Shown: positions 24,601-32,365 of the stretch, piece after piece
How the letters are laid out: each line of letters opens with the position of its first letter
Numbering within the stretch: position 1 is the stretch's first letter
DNA from: Aquirufa ecclesiirivi
Lineage (GTDB): Bacteria; Bacteroidota; Bacteroidia; Cytophagales; Spirosomataceae
Assembly (NCBI RefSeq): GCF_011250515.1
Contig: NZ_JAANOP010000003.1
Coordinates: forward strand, 248,001-312,000
Direction: 5' to 3'
DNA: 64,000 bases
Position numbers and translations under genes: made by a program
The notes under the pieces: model-generated
Databases searched by the model: none
The model's input: only the letters and a program-made list of their open reading frames with translations
What the model was told of the DNA's origin: nothing

Positions 24601-24949
24601 ATTTGAGGTCAGGGCAAAAAAACAGTATGACCTTTTTCAATCGGAAAGTCTTACATGTTATTCCCCATTTCAAAAAATAAGCATGACGATCCCAGAAGAT
24701 CTGCAAGGAATATCCATTTATCCGAATCCCTCTAAGAATGGAATTTTACATCTAGAACTTTTAGAAGATATTCAAGGGGCAGAAGCCAAGGTATTTGACT
24801 TCTTAGGTAATGAAATCGTAAGCTACAACTTACCGCCAAGTTCCAAGCCCATCAGCCTACAGCTACCCGACCTCCCTGCTGGAACCTATATTTTAAAAAT
24901 CATTGCTCCAAATTACAGCAAAGAGAAAATGATTATCCTTAGTCGATAA
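21683..24949 (+). CDS. Large type IX secreted protein with Ig-like repeats
   Basis: 1088 residues. Signal peptide at 1-20 (MKKYYFYLLLLF...QGQ). The body holds many Ig/PKD-like beta domains with pairs of cysteines. Two adjacent units of about 70 residues (roughly 790-930) are clearly homologous: each has F-C-x-G-E/D-SIQL, then WKND or WNNG, YWLK-QN-FGCWS. An acidic linker lies near 500-535 (IPDDEDDTEEEEVENNNDEG). The last ~85 residues are a type A type IX sorting domain (ISIYPNPSKNGILHLEL, VFDFLGNEIVS, LPAGTYILKI), so the product should be cleaved and attached to the cell surface or released. No enzyme domain is visible; an adhesin or matrix role is a guess. Confidence 0.85.
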   Translation: MKKYYFYLLLLFISWEIQGQCPIIQSQPTSQTDCDGNSIRMIVKSDGDQFQWEKKRPSDSQFSSISGATNAQYQIYPSGGTLHPSGTLYRVTIKKNTCQVYSQEASITLHSITSIVNPSICERGSGTLIPQIPNTSLAQVQQYQWTRSVNGGPFEDLVDDAIFSGTKSKELIISNAPLTINSQKIKVRIHFSISPNNDNEGSLTNENQSSTCPRTSSEVSIQMKNAPIPSHASNLYKGCMDSPISINSTGCSPYSTYWYDAQGQKIGEGARISVNLTDLSAHLFKSTCYKNGCESLSSLGTYAQAFPIPPAPINSGTPSQVCSGSVISFKASGGSNNLWYLNSTDKNTISTATSINVSQTMNVGQDMLEITRWVSQKINECESPKTAIKVNVSPSLLADAGENKQLKGNELYQTNSLITALRGNPPYQHYWSTTNNTPITSSQESNPNIGPFRSSGFIKVQVKDQLNCIAKDSVYIQWEDQEIQIPQDSTSLPEIPQDTTEVETPDIGEDDGAQIPDDEDDTEEEEVENNNDEGTEQSSSPPWYEISYTMEPLCQQDAYRIQVQGCPGNVMYFNQYGPEYMRAQGSEWIVDARYELYIQIRCSESNSNTINMTIPVLKKPNIPIIKNFERYVCHDQIAQIEIDHTYKNQFIGWEKDGHFFSEAFILHQTLESGQYQAIIQQNTCFYRSDILNLEVRFAPPASTVIASKSSLCLQDSSILKMENPYPYIRWKTGEKNSFIQFKAIKSGQFEFQAQVSQDNQCWSDWSEPHIIQVHENPIQPNITAWPALGFCQGDSIQLNAPKNFLGYQWNNGVTTQTSTIKKIGWYWLKVQNQYGCWSNPSDSIQVYHNPEEPTPIVEAIPSRQFCSGESIQLLASRSHAYLWKNDSTDPSIQITDSGNYWLKTQNKFGCWSKRSEEISIYRRENPLIPAVKKSGNYFLEAISLDLPDEYEWKKNNQKLSEYQALIKAKEIGVFEVRAKKQYDLFQSESLTCYSPFQKISMTIPEDLQGISIYPNPSKNGILHLELLEDIQGAEAKVFDFLGNEIVSYNLPPSSKPISLQLPDLPAGTYILKIIAPNYSKEKMIILSR

Positions 24950-25011
24950 CTAAGGATGAAACTGACTCTAACAAAATATAGTAAATAATCCCACGTCTAT
25001 TTTTAATAAAA

Positions 25012-25042
25012 AGAGGTTGCCTGTAAAGGACAACCTCTCTTT
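25012..25042. terminator. Bidirectional terminator between convergent genes
   Basis: An 8-bp perfect stem (agaggttg at 25012-25019 with caacctct at 25031-25038) has a T-rich tail on both strands. It serves the plus-strand secreted protein and, read the other way, the SDR gene. Confidence 0.7.
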
Positions 25043-25130
25043 CATTTATTCAAAGGCTTATTAAAGATTTGCTTGAAATGATCTACTGAATTTGAACATG
25101 TCAATCAAAAAACTTAATCCTGCTTAAATA

Positions 25131-25904
25131 TTACTCATATATCCCTTTAGCAACTTTTTCACTTAGAGATTTAGGCATTAACCAGGCAAGCGTAGCACCT
25201 AACTTATTAATGAATCCCGTAATGACTTCCGGTTTATGAGCAAACAGCCCTTCCACAGCCAAACGAGCTACCTCTTTGGGGGTCATGACTACTTTTTCAG
25301 CTGCTCTCCTAGCCTTATCTTGTAAATTAGCCCGATCATTGAAATTTGTAGAGGTGGCACCAGGGCTAACTACCGTAACTTGAATTCCCTTTGATTTCCA
25401 CTCATGATACAAACCACGAGAAAAATTCAAAACAAACACTTTGCTGGCTGCATATAAACTCATCAAGGGAATGGCCTGATAGGCAGTAGAACTTGCGATA
25501 TTTAACACATAAGCTTGTCCCTTACCTTGCAATAAAGGAAAGAATCGATAGCAGGCTTCTGTTAATGCATTCATATTAACGTGCATCATTTGTTGGTTTT
25601 CCTCCCAAGAATATGATTCAAAGGCACCCACTAGTCCATATCCAGCATTATTCACCAAAATTCTCACATCTACCTGCTTCTCCACTACCCATTCATAAAG
25701 CTGGGCAACGGAGCCGGGCTTGGACAGATCTAAAGGTAAATAATCCACATCCAATGAAAAGTGCGACTTGATTTCATCGCTTACTTGATGTAATTCTTGG
25801 GCATTGCGGGCTACTAGAAACAAATTATATCCCCTGGCAGCTAATTCCAAAGCTATTTCTTTTCCTATTCCCTTACTAGCACCGGTAACGATAGCGTATG
25901 ACAT
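25131..25904 (-). CDS. Short-chain dehydrogenase/reductase
   Basis: 257-residue NAD(P)-dependent oxidoreductase of the classical SDR type. The cofactor motif TGASKGIGKEIALELAARG is at residues 8-26, NNAG in LVNNAGYGLVGAF, and the catalytic triad is Ser in IASSTAYQA, Tyr and Lys in SLYAASKVF. Arginine after the first strand (VARN) suggests NADPH. Relatives act on fatty or ketone substrates (DltE/YqjQ-like), but the substrate is not readable. The ATG at 25904 is preferred to the upstream one (25955), because the latter adds 17 residues in front of the Rossmann strand and runs into the neighbouring terminator. Confidence 0.88.
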   Translation of the reverse strand: MSYAIVTGASKGIGKEIALELAARGYNLFLVARNAQELHQVSDEIKSHFSLDVDYLPLDLSKPGSVAQLYEWVVEKQVDVRILVNNAGYGLVGAFESYSWEENQQMMHVNMNALTEACYRFFPLLQGKGQAYVLNIASSTAYQAIPLMSLYAASKVFVLNFSRGLYHEWKSKGIQVTVVSPGATSTNFNDRANLQDKARRAAEKVVMTPKEVARLAVEGLFAHKPEVITGFINKLGATLAWLMPKSLSEKVAKGIYE

Positions 25905-25940
25905 GATGTATCTGAATTGATGATGAATCGAGTTAAAAAT

Positions 25941-25965
25941 AAAAAGCTGCATCAAGCAGCTTTTT
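25941..25965 (-). terminator. Terminator of the ExbB-to-TPR operon
   Basis: A perfect 10-bp stem (aaaaagctgc with gcagcttttt) has a 5-nt loop and is followed by T-rich sequence on the minus strand. It lies 8 bp beyond the TPR gene stop. Confidence 0.85.
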
Positions 25966-25972
25966 ATACGAT

Positions 25973-27676
25973 TTATTTTTTGGGAGCCGCAGCTGGTACT
26001 GCAGGTGCAGGGTTGAAGTAAGCTTTGATATCTGGATCGTCTGGCTTAATTTCCTGAGCCTTTGTAAATAATTCTTTCACTTTGGCTTCATCTTTAGTAA
26101 CCGATAAATGATAACCACCTAAGAATTTAAGTGCCTCAAACAACTGGTTTTTATCTTCTTTGTACTGTGTACTTTTTTCAGCTTTTTGTTGCTCTACAGC
26201 GGCTAAGAATTTCTCATAATAGGGTGCTCCTAACCATTTAGTACCTGTGTAATCAATGAAGTTATTTGCACGAGCACGATTAATATAGAATGGAGGCCAT
26301 TTGTCATTGATCTCGATAGCTTTAGCAAACATAGAATCCGCTTTCATGGCCATCGCTGGACGACCCAAGGTATCTGCACGATCCATGTAAGCAGAAGTTA
26401 AATAATAGTCCATCGCTACTTTGAAAAAGTCACCTGATCCTACTGTTTGATTTTTCTTCTTTTTCCAATCGATACTTCCTAAACCTGCCTTAGCCGCATC
26501 AGCATATCTCTTTTGCTTGTAACGCACATCATGAATAAGAGAATACACGTTGTTATTGGTATCCAATGGAGCAGCTCTTTCAAGATAAAGTAATGCAATT
26601 GAATCTTTACCTAGACCTTGATACCCTTTACCGAAATATAAATCATCCATGAAATATGGCTTTACTCCTTTTTTCACCATACCATCTAAGTTTTCAATAC
26701 CTTGTTGAAAATTACCCATTTCCACATTGGCATATCCACGCATACGATAGATGTCATTATCTTTTACCCCTTTCTTATCTGCTTCATCAGTAAACTTCAT
26801 TGCTCCCTCATAATCCTTTGACAAGAATAATAATTTAGCTGTTTCTAATGTCACCTCGGGAGTAGCTTCCGCTTTCTCTAAATACTTTCTGAAATAACGA
26901 GCCGCATTTTTATATTGATTACCCACAATTAGATACTCACCATAACGACGATGTGCCGGAGCATAGTTGGAATCTAAATCGATAGCTTCTTTATAACGGG
27001 CTTGTGTTTCTTTATAGTTTTTACCACGTAAGTATACAATACCAATTTTCACTTTCGCTTTTACATTTCTAGGATCTTGCAACAAGGCTTGCTCGTAAGC
27101 AGTAACGGCATTACCACCATCGTTTTTAATCAAAAACGCATCTCCTTTTACAATGTACTGAGCTGCATTAGGAACTTTCTTAGTTTTTTCTTGAATCAAA
27201 TCAATTAAACGAATCGCTTCACCTGGATCATTGTTGTTCGCATTGAAGCTATCTTCCTTTCCTAATACATAAAACATCTCATAAGCCTCAGCAATACGGT
27301 GCAAAACATCAGGATTTTTCTCCTTTGTTTCTTTAATAATGCGATCAAATTCTACTTTAGCAGCAGACACATTATTTTGACCTACCAAAATTGATGCTAA
27401 ACCTACTTGATTCAAATAGTTTTTAGGATCCGCTGCTTTACCTTTTTCAAAGGCCGCTTTTGCATTATCCCAATCACGAAGATTCAAGTGGTAATAGCCA
27501 AGAAAATAATAATTTTCACCCGTAGGAGCCGAAGCTACTAAAGATTCAAATACTTGTTTTGCTCTACTTGGCTGATGACGATCTAAAAAATGCAAACCAT
27601 CTTGGATTGTTTGCCCGAAGGCCACATTGGATACCAATAATCCCAAACCCAGTATCCACGATTTCATTTTCTTCAT
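25973..27676 (-). CDS. Exported TPR protein at the end of the TonB operon
   Basis: 567 residues with a signal peptide (1-22, ending VAFGQ) and at least nine tetratricopeptide repeats from about residue 25 to 545. Examples are GENYYFLGYYHLNLRDWDNA, PRNVKAKVKIGIVYLRGKNY and PDVLHRIAEAYEM. It ends in a Pro-Ala-rich tail (NPAPAVPAAAPKK). It should be a periplasmic scaffold. It is the last gene of a same-strand series exbB-exbD-exbD-tonB-membrane protein-PstS-like lipoprotein, an order also known in other Bacteroidota. The spacing to the upstream gene is 151 bp, so it may have an additional promoter. Function within TonB energisation is unproven. Confidence 0.85.
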   Translation of the reverse strand: MKKMKSWILGLGLLVSNVAFGQTIQDGLHFLDRHQPSRAKQVFESLVASAPTGENYYFLGYYHLNLRDWDNAKAAFEKGKAADPKNYLNQVGLASILVGQNNVSAAKVEFDRIIKETKEKNPDVLHRIAEAYEMFYVLGKEDSFNANNNDPGEAIRLIDLIQEKTKKVPNAAQYIVKGDAFLIKNDGGNAVTAYEQALLQDPRNVKAKVKIGIVYLRGKNYKETQARYKEAIDLDSNYAPAHRRYGEYLIVGNQYKNAARYFRKYLEKAEATPEVTLETAKLLFLSKDYEGAMKFTDEADKKGVKDNDIYRMRGYANVEMGNFQQGIENLDGMVKKGVKPYFMDDLYFGKGYQGLGKDSIALLYLERAAPLDTNNNVYSLIHDVRYKQKRYADAAKAGLGSIDWKKKKNQTVGSGDFFKVAMDYYLTSAYMDRADTLGRPAMAMKADSMFAKAIEINDKWPPFYINRARANNFIDYTGTKWLGAPYYEKFLAAVEQQKAEKSTQYKEDKNQLFEALKFLGGYHLSVTKDEAKVKELFTKAQEIKPDDPDIKAYFNPAPAVPAAAPKK

Positions 27677-27827
27677 TGTTCATTTAAATTAATTGCGATT
27701 CTTAATAATTCTCAGGCTTTAAATTGAAATAATTCAATTAAATATCGTAAAAGTTTAGTTTTTTACGAACTACAAAATTAATTATAATTCTTCAATATTT
27801 TATTAGACAATGTCAATTAAATATGGT

Positions 27828-28772
27828 CTATTGGCTAATTTGATACTGTCTAATCGTGATAGGTCGGGTCAGCGGTATTAATCCAGCTTTCAAAACGATC
27901 AATTGCCCCATGTCTCCACATACATAATTCACAAAGCCAGTACCTAAACCTAGGTGTGACTCTTTCAAAATAATCTTGACATCTCTTCGAAGTGGATATT
28001 TTTTTAGAGCCAAATTATAACCAAATGGTTGATAAAAATCCGATGGCGATTGACTAAGCTTATCGCTAACGGACATTACATGTACAGAACGAATAAAACC
28101 TAAAGATGTTGGATTATCTCCATCACTTATCCAATTGGAACCAATTAAACCCAAGGCATTTTTATGAGACTTCACATATTCAATGACAGCTTTATTGGAG
28201 CCTGCAGCAAAAATCGGAAGTGGTTTATGGATGTCGAGGCCAAATTTATCAACCAAAAATTTAATATTACTTGAATTTGCTTTGTCTACAACTAAAGCCA
28301 CTTCCCCTTGGGTACTTTTAGCGCCTATTGACTCCCAAGTATTTTTTTCACCCGACAGCAAGGATTTTAAGGTAGGAAGCGACATTAAGGTGTCTACATT
28401 TTGGGGATGTACTAAAAGAGCTAGTCCATCGGCTGCAAAATTGAAACTTCTATAGGCGACCTTCTCTCTTGTGAAAATTTCCTTCTCTTTTTCTGTCAAA
28501 TCGCGAGTAACTACTACTGCACGAACCTTTTCATTCAACAAGTCGGCAATAGCCTCGTTTTCTGCATGAAAATCAAAATTAATTTTAGCAAAATGATAAT
28601 TATTTTCGAAGGCGGTTTTTTCTGCTATCAATAAAGGCTGAAATGATTCATCAACAGCTATAGAAATCTCTCCTTTAGCAGGGCCATCAGAAAATTTACT
28701 TTCTGTGGATTTATCACAAGAAAATACACTGGCCGCAACTAACAAGCTAAGCACTACTGATTTAATCTTCAT
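27828..28772 (-). CDS. PstS-like substrate-binding lipoprotein
   Basis: From the ATG at 28772 it has 314 residues: a lipoprotein signal (MKIKSVVLSLLVAASVFSCD, lipid Cys at residue 19), then a PBP-type domain similar to the phosphate-binding protein PstS. Typical pieces are GEISIAVDESFQPLL, the AVVVTRDLTEKEKEIF segment and VDKANSSNIKFLVDKFGL, with the SSN/S positions used by PstS to bind anion. No pstC, pstA or pstB genes are nearby, so it is probably not part of an ABC importer. It overlaps the small membrane gene upstream by 11 bp. Binding of phosphate itself is not established. Start M14 of the longer frame is an alternative. Confidence 0.85.
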   Translation of the reverse strand: MKIKSVVLSLLVAASVFSCDKSTESKFSDGPAKGEISIAVDESFQPLLIAEKTAFENNYHFAKINFDFHAENEAIADLLNEKVRAVVVTRDLTEKEKEIFTREKVAYRSFNFAADGLALLVHPQNVDTLMSLPTLKSLLSGEKNTWESIGAKSTQGEVALVVDKANSSNIKFLVDKFGLDIHKPLPIFAAGSNKAVIEYVKSHKNALGLIGSNWISDGDNPTSLGFIRSVHVMSVSDKLSQSPSDFYQPFGYNLALKKYPLRRDVKIILKESHLGLGTGFVNYVCGDMGQLIVLKAGLIPLTRPITIRQYQISQ

Positions 28773-29004
28773 AATTGCCATAGTCTGGATCTTTTGTTTC
28801 ACTAACATATAAAAAAGCACGCCAAATACGAAATAATCCGTACAGCATAAACAAAATTCCTAGCCAAAAAGTAGTAGGCATCTCCATCAACGTACCTAGT
28901 TGAAAATCGGACCAAAATCCAATATAATATCCTAGAAAAAAATAAGCTAAAGCGGCAAAAAAACGAAAAAATACGTTAATCCAAACTGCTGCTGGGCGTG
29001 CCAT
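28762..29004 (-). CDS. Small membrane protein of the TonB operon, unknown function
   Basis: 80 residues from ATG 29004. It has two transmembrane segments (about 8-32, VWINVFFRFFAALAYFFLGY, and 44-64, FWLGILFMLYGLFRIWRA), then an acidic C-terminal tail ending DPDYGNYED. No family name is evident, but its slot between tonB and the PstS-like gene, with an 11-bp overlap to the latter, suggests a fixed operon member. The frame extends 9 codons upstream to 29031, but the residues there (MFNNFSNLT) are hydrophilic and the ATG before ARPAAVW is the better start. Confidence 0.75.
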   Translation of the reverse strand: MARPAAVWINVFFRFFAALAYFFLGYYIGFWSDFQLGTLMEMPTTFWLGILFMLYGLFRIWRAFLYVSETKDPDYGNYED

Positions 29005-29031
29005 AGTCAAATTAGAAAAATTGTTAAACAA

Positions 29032-29065
29032 TCAGACCTGCCAAATAATGAATTTAGCAGGTCTG
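29032..29065 (-). terminator. Hairpin after tonB, possible attenuator
   Basis: A perfect 10-bp stem (tcagacctgc at 29032-29041 with gcaggtctga at 29056-29065) lies 20 bp beyond the tonB stop. The downstream T tract on the minus strand is short, so partial termination that lowers expression of the distal genes is plausible. Confidence 0.5.
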
Positions 29066-29085
29066 AAAAATAAATGAAATTTCGA

Positions 29086-29907
29086 TTATTCGGAAAGTAC
29101 GAAGGTAATCGGTTGAGTAAATCGAGAACGTACCGCACGACCTGACTGTTTACCAGGGGTCCATTTTGGTACAGACTTAATTACACGCATCGCTTCTTCG
29201 TCACAACCAAATCCTACAGATTTCAAAACAGTAACATCTTGGATAGTTCCATCCGTATTTACGACGAATTGAACATATACTTTACCGCCTACGTTGGCAC
29301 GCTGAGCAGCAGATGGATACTTTAAATTTTTCTGTAAGAAACGTCCGAAAGCCGCAGGTCCACCAGGGAATTCTGCTTGTTGTTCTACCGCTGTAAAGAT
29401 TTCCTCTTCTGCAGGTTTTGGTGGCTCAACTGGCTCTTCTTTTCCTTTGGCATCTGGATCTACAGGAGGTTCGTAATTCTCTGTTTCTCCTTTTACCGTT
29501 TCACTAGCTGTGTTACCACGTACCTCTTCTGGCGGTGGCTCAGGCTTAGTAACCTCTTCATCATGCTTGATTTCTGGAGGTAAGAATTTAGTAGTCGTCA
29601 CCTTTGGAATTTCTTTCGGTGGTGGCGGCGGTGGTGGCGGTGGCAACTCTACCTTCTTCGCAGGTGGCGGAGTGTCCAATTTCATTACTTCGGCTGTCAC
29701 CTCTGTTTTGTCAGCGCTAGCAGCAGTCAACTGTTTCCAGAATGCTGCCAATAACAATGCACCAACAAAAAGTGCTGAGCCTAGTAATACAGACCGCTTG
29801 ATGACCTTAGGATACGTCGTCCTTAAAAGAAAAGCACCATACTCACGGTTCTTATCTTTAAAGATAATGTCATCTAATGTAGCATCTTGGCTTATTACTT
29901 GTGACAT
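29086..29907 (-). CDS. tonB: TonB energy-transducing protein
   Basis: 273 residues. A cytoplasmic N-terminus containing KDKNREYGAFLLRTTYPK (a motif usual in Bacteroidota TonB) is followed by one transmembrane helix (about 38-60, RSVLLGSALFVGALLLAAFW). A long periplasmic proline-rich linker (about 75-175) includes a run of nine prolines and Glu-Pro stretches. The C-terminal TonB domain (about 180-273) has FPGGPAAFGRFLQKNLKYP, GKVYVQFVVNTDGTIQDVTV and GKQSGRAVRSRFTQPITF. It transmits proton-motive force from ExbB/ExbD to outer-membrane receptors. It directly follows two exbD genes. Confidence 0.93.
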   Translation of the reverse strand: MSQVISQDATLDDIIFKDKNREYGAFLLRTTYPKVIKRSVLLGSALFVGALLLAAFWKQLTAASADKTEVTAEVMKLDTPPPAKKVELPPPPPPPPPKEIPKVTTTKFLPPEIKHDEEVTKPEPPPEEVRGNTASETVKGETENYEPPVDPDAKGKEEPVEPPKPAEEEIFTAVEQQAEFPGGPAAFGRFLQKNLKYPSAAQRANVGGKVYVQFVVNTDGTIQDVTVLKSVGFGCDEEAMRVIKSVPKWTPGKQSGRAVRSRFTQPITFVLSE

Positions 29908-29951
29908 AGTTTATGTTATTTAAAAATTAATTTAAAAGGCTTTTGACCAAA

Positions 29952-30470
29952 TTACTTTCCTGAACGTTTGATTAAGGCTTCAGTATCTGGATCAATTTCT
30001 AATAGCGCATAACGCTTGTTATTAGTAATTGCACATTCATCCAACATATCTACCATATTACGGTATTTAGCTTTTTTAGTTGGCTTAATTACCAGAGTAA
30101 AGTTGCTACCAACTTTAGCCTTCAAATCCGCGATAACTTTGCGTATTCCCGTGTCAGAATAATCGGTCACCTCTAACTTGGTGCCTGCTTCAGTTGGGAT
30201 ACCTTGGTAGTAATACACCTTATTCTCATCTGGACTCACGGTAAGTGTTTCCGACAATTTAACAGGGGATGTTTCCTTAGTATCCGTTTTATCAGGCATG
30301 TTTAATTGCATGGTAACGGGCTTTGCCAACGTAGTCGTCAACATAAAGAAAGTGATAAGAAGAAAGCCTAAGTCCACCATCGGTGTCATGTCAATTTTGG
30401 TTGACATTTTTTTACTTCGCTTCTTTCCTCCGCCTTTCTTACCCCCACCGGAGCTATCTATTTCTGCCAT
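29952..30470 (-). CDS. exbD: ExbD/TolR-family biopolymer transport protein (second)
   Basis: 172 residues. A basic, glycine-rich N-terminus (SSGGGKKGGGKKRSKKMS) precedes one transmembrane helix containing the pore aspartate in STKIDMTPMVDLGFLLITFF, with Asp at the conserved proton-carrying position. The periplasmic part is a mixed alpha/beta domain (about 65-172, ending EALIKRSGK). It forms the proton channel with ExbB and TonB. It is the second of two different exbD genes in the operon, 25 bp after the first; they share only the membrane motif. Confidence 0.93.
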   Translation of the reverse strand: MAEIDSSGGGKKGGGKKRSKKMSTKIDMTPMVDLGFLLITFFMLTTTLAKPVTMQLNMPDKTDTKETSPVKLSETLTVSPDENKVYYYQGIPTEAGTKLEVTDYSDTGIRKVIADLKAKVGSNFTLVIKPTKKAKYRNMVDMLDECAITNNKRYALLEIDPDTEALIKRSGK

Positions 30471-30495
30471 TTCTTTTTCTAATTAAAATGAAAAT

Positions 30496-31101
30496 TTATT
30501 TTGGTTTATTCTCAGGAGAAGTTACCAACTGGAAGATATTAATATTCTGAGCTTGCAAGGTACCAATGATATCAGCAAACACTTTATAGCTCGAATTTTG
30601 ATCTCCTTTGATCGCAACCTTCAACTCAGGATTTGACAACTTAGCATATCCAACCCAATAGGACAACTCATTATTAGCAGAATCAACTGGAATTCCCTTT
30701 AGAAAACCCTTGTCTTTTGCTTCAGAAGCTTTTATACTCAACACCTGACGCATCGCACCAGCTGGATATCCGACGATTTCAGAACTCATGTAGTTCTTCT
30801 TCATTTCGCCTGTTAAAGCAACTCCATAGCGATTTGCCATGCGCTCTAACATAAATTCCCTTGCCATTTGATCGTCGGTTGCCAAATAAACTCCTCCCTC
30901 ATTGGAAACACTAATGGTTAACATTCCATCCTTCGCATTCAAAGGCTTCTCTGAAATTGAAGATGGTGGTGTAATCGTAACTGCCTCTTCTGGACGAAAC
31001 TTCGCGGTTAACATGAAGAACGTCAGCAGAAGAAAAGCCACGTCACACATCGCTGTCATATCGAGTGAAACACTTTGTCGTTTGGCTTTAACTTTTGGCA
31101 T
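30496..31101 (-). CDS. exbD: ExbD/TolR-family biopolymer transport protein (first)
   Basis: 201 residues. The membrane segment has the family motif SVSLDMTAMCDVAFLLLTFF with the conserved Asp; the paralog has MVDLGF at the same place. The periplasmic domain is longer than in the second ExbD and includes an insert (about 65-130, with MAREFMLERMANRYGVALTG). It follows exbB after 73 bp; a perfect 8-bp hairpin at 31140-31160 in that gap could adjust the ratio of exbB to exbD. Two ExbD proteins of different sizes suggest a mixed dimer, which is common in this phylum. Confidence 0.93.
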   Translation of the reverse strand: MPKVKAKRQSVSLDMTAMCDVAFLLLTFFMLTAKFRPEEAVTITPPSSISEKPLNAKDGMLTISVSNEGGVYLATDDQMAREFMLERMANRYGVALTGEMKKNYMSSEIVGYPAGAMRQVLSIKASEAKDKGFLKGIPVDSANNELSYWVGYAKLSNPELKVAIKGDQNSSYKVFADIIGTLQAQNINIFQLVTSPENKPK

Positions 31102-31139
31102 AACAATTTTTATTTTGAACAGTGAAAAAAATAATAAAT

Positions 31140-31160
31140 CGAAATGATTAACTCATTTCG
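31140..31160 (-). other. Hairpin between exbB and exbD
   Basis: Arms cgaaatga (31140-31147) and tcatttcg (31153-31160) are a perfect match around a 5-nt loop. On the minus strand a T-rich stretch follows about 10 nt later. It may reduce read-through or protect the exbB mRNA end. Confidence 0.4.
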
Positions 31161-31174
31161 CATGGGTTCAAATA

Positions 31175-32011
31175 TTAATTGTGATGCGTTGCATAATTTT
31201 GGTTTACGCTCAAGCCAATCTCATCAATGCTATATGTCAACTCATCAATTTTAGATGTGAAGAAGTTATATGCAATGATACAGATAGCTGATGTACCAAT
31301 ACCTAATGCTGTATTTACAAGAGCCTCAGAAATACCGTTTGCTAATGCAGTAGAGTCAGTTGATCCACCTGAATTACCTAAGGCTGAGAACGCTTTAATC
31401 ATACCAATTACAGTTCCTAACAAACCGATCAAAGTAGCAACTGATGCTAATGTTGCGATGATTGTTAAGTTTTTCTCCAACATGGGTAATTCCAATGAAG
31501 TAGCTTCTTCAACCTCCTTACTCAAGGCTGCTAATTTTTGCTCTTTATCCAAAGAACCATCAGTGATTAATTGCTTATACTTTTTAACGGCAGAAAGAGT
31601 CACGTTACCTACTGAACCTTTTTGCTTCTCACAAGCTTTCAAAGCAGCTTCAACATCATCTTTGTCTAAAGAAGATTGAATTGAACGAACGAATGCATTA
31701 ACATCACCTGTTCCCTTTGCTTTACCGATTGTCATTAAACGCTCAATAGAGAAAGTTAATGAGGTCAAGAAACAAGTCATTAACACGGGTACAATCACAC
31801 CTCCTTTATACACGATACCAAAGTAATCGCCAGGTAGTGGGTGTCCTTCGTTGGTTCCGCCTTCAAAGTGTGAACCATCCCCCATTACAAAATTGTAAAT
31901 ACCTAGGGCAATGACAAAAAGAATAATAAGAATAACTCCTGCAGGAATACCTCCAGATTTTTTTTGGGGTGCAGCTGGCTTAGCAGCTGGCTTTGGTTGT
32001 TGTGTACTCAT
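31175..32011 (-). CDS. exbB: MotA/TolQ/ExbB proton channel protein
   Basis: 278 residues. The N-terminus has a Lys/Pro/Ala-rich cytoplasmic stretch (1-22), an additional hydrophobic helix (GIPAGVILIILFVIALGIY) and the usual three-helix ExbB core. The second core helix includes TIIATLASVATLIGLLGTVIGM with the Gly-Thr pair conserved in proton channels, and the last helix has GISEALVNTALGIGTSAICI with the functional Thr. A cytoplasmic loop of ~100 residues lies between. It forms the pentamer around ExbD and powers TonB. As the first gene of a seven-gene same-strand series it sets the start of the operon. Confidence 0.94.
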   Translation of the reverse strand: MSTQQPKPAAKPAAPQKKSGGIPAGVILIILFVIALGIYNFVMGDGSHFEGGTNEGHPLPGDYFGIVYKGGVIVPVLMTCFLTSLTFSIERLMTIGKAKGTGDVNAFVRSIQSSLDKDDVEAALKACEKQKGSVGNVTLSAVKKYKQLITDGSLDKEQKLAALSKEVEEATSLELPMLEKNLTIIATLASVATLIGLLGTVIGMIKAFSALGNSGGSTDSTALANGISEALVNTALGIGTSAICIIAYNFFTSKIDELTYSIDEIGLSVNQNYATHHN

Positions 32012-32365
32012 TAGTTTGGTAATTTGGGGTTAAAGAATTATTTAAAAATAAAACTCGCGAAATTACAACGTAGCAGTTTTCATAGATTTCTAAGCGTCCG
32101 CTGTTTTTTTCAGTAAAGGCAAAAGTAATGCAATTCTTAAATAATTTTTACACGGGTTTATCTAAAAAGTTCTCATTTTTTTCATATCACTAGGGTACCT
32201 ATTGTACTATCCTGATATTTTAAACTAAATACGTCGCTTTATTAGGTACTTTTTCGAGAATTAAAAAATTAAAAAAAAATGAAAAAAATTTAATTTAAAC
32301 CGTTAAATCGACGAAAGTCCTCTTTAAAAATTCTAACTTTAAACTCTAAAACAACCTTTTATCAC
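32012..32365. other. Intergenic region between exbB and the DUF721 gene
   Basis: This 354-bp AT-rich divergent spacer should carry promoters for both sides. On the minus strand TACTTTTG (32127-32120) is a plausible -7 box for the exbB operon, 109 nt from its start. No gene or RNA is seen. Confidence 0.5.

Noticed and set aside
27828-28772. PstS-like gene as part of a Pst phosphate importer
   Set aside because: No pstC, pstA, pstB or phoU lies nearby; it is embedded in the TonB operon instead.
29510-29923. Plus-strand frame with long glycine runs
   Set aside because: It is the antisense of the proline-rich linker of tonB; the glycine run mirrors the proline codons.
31227-31679. 150-residue plus-strand open frame
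   Set aside because: It lies entirely antisense to exbB, has no start context and no recognised motif.
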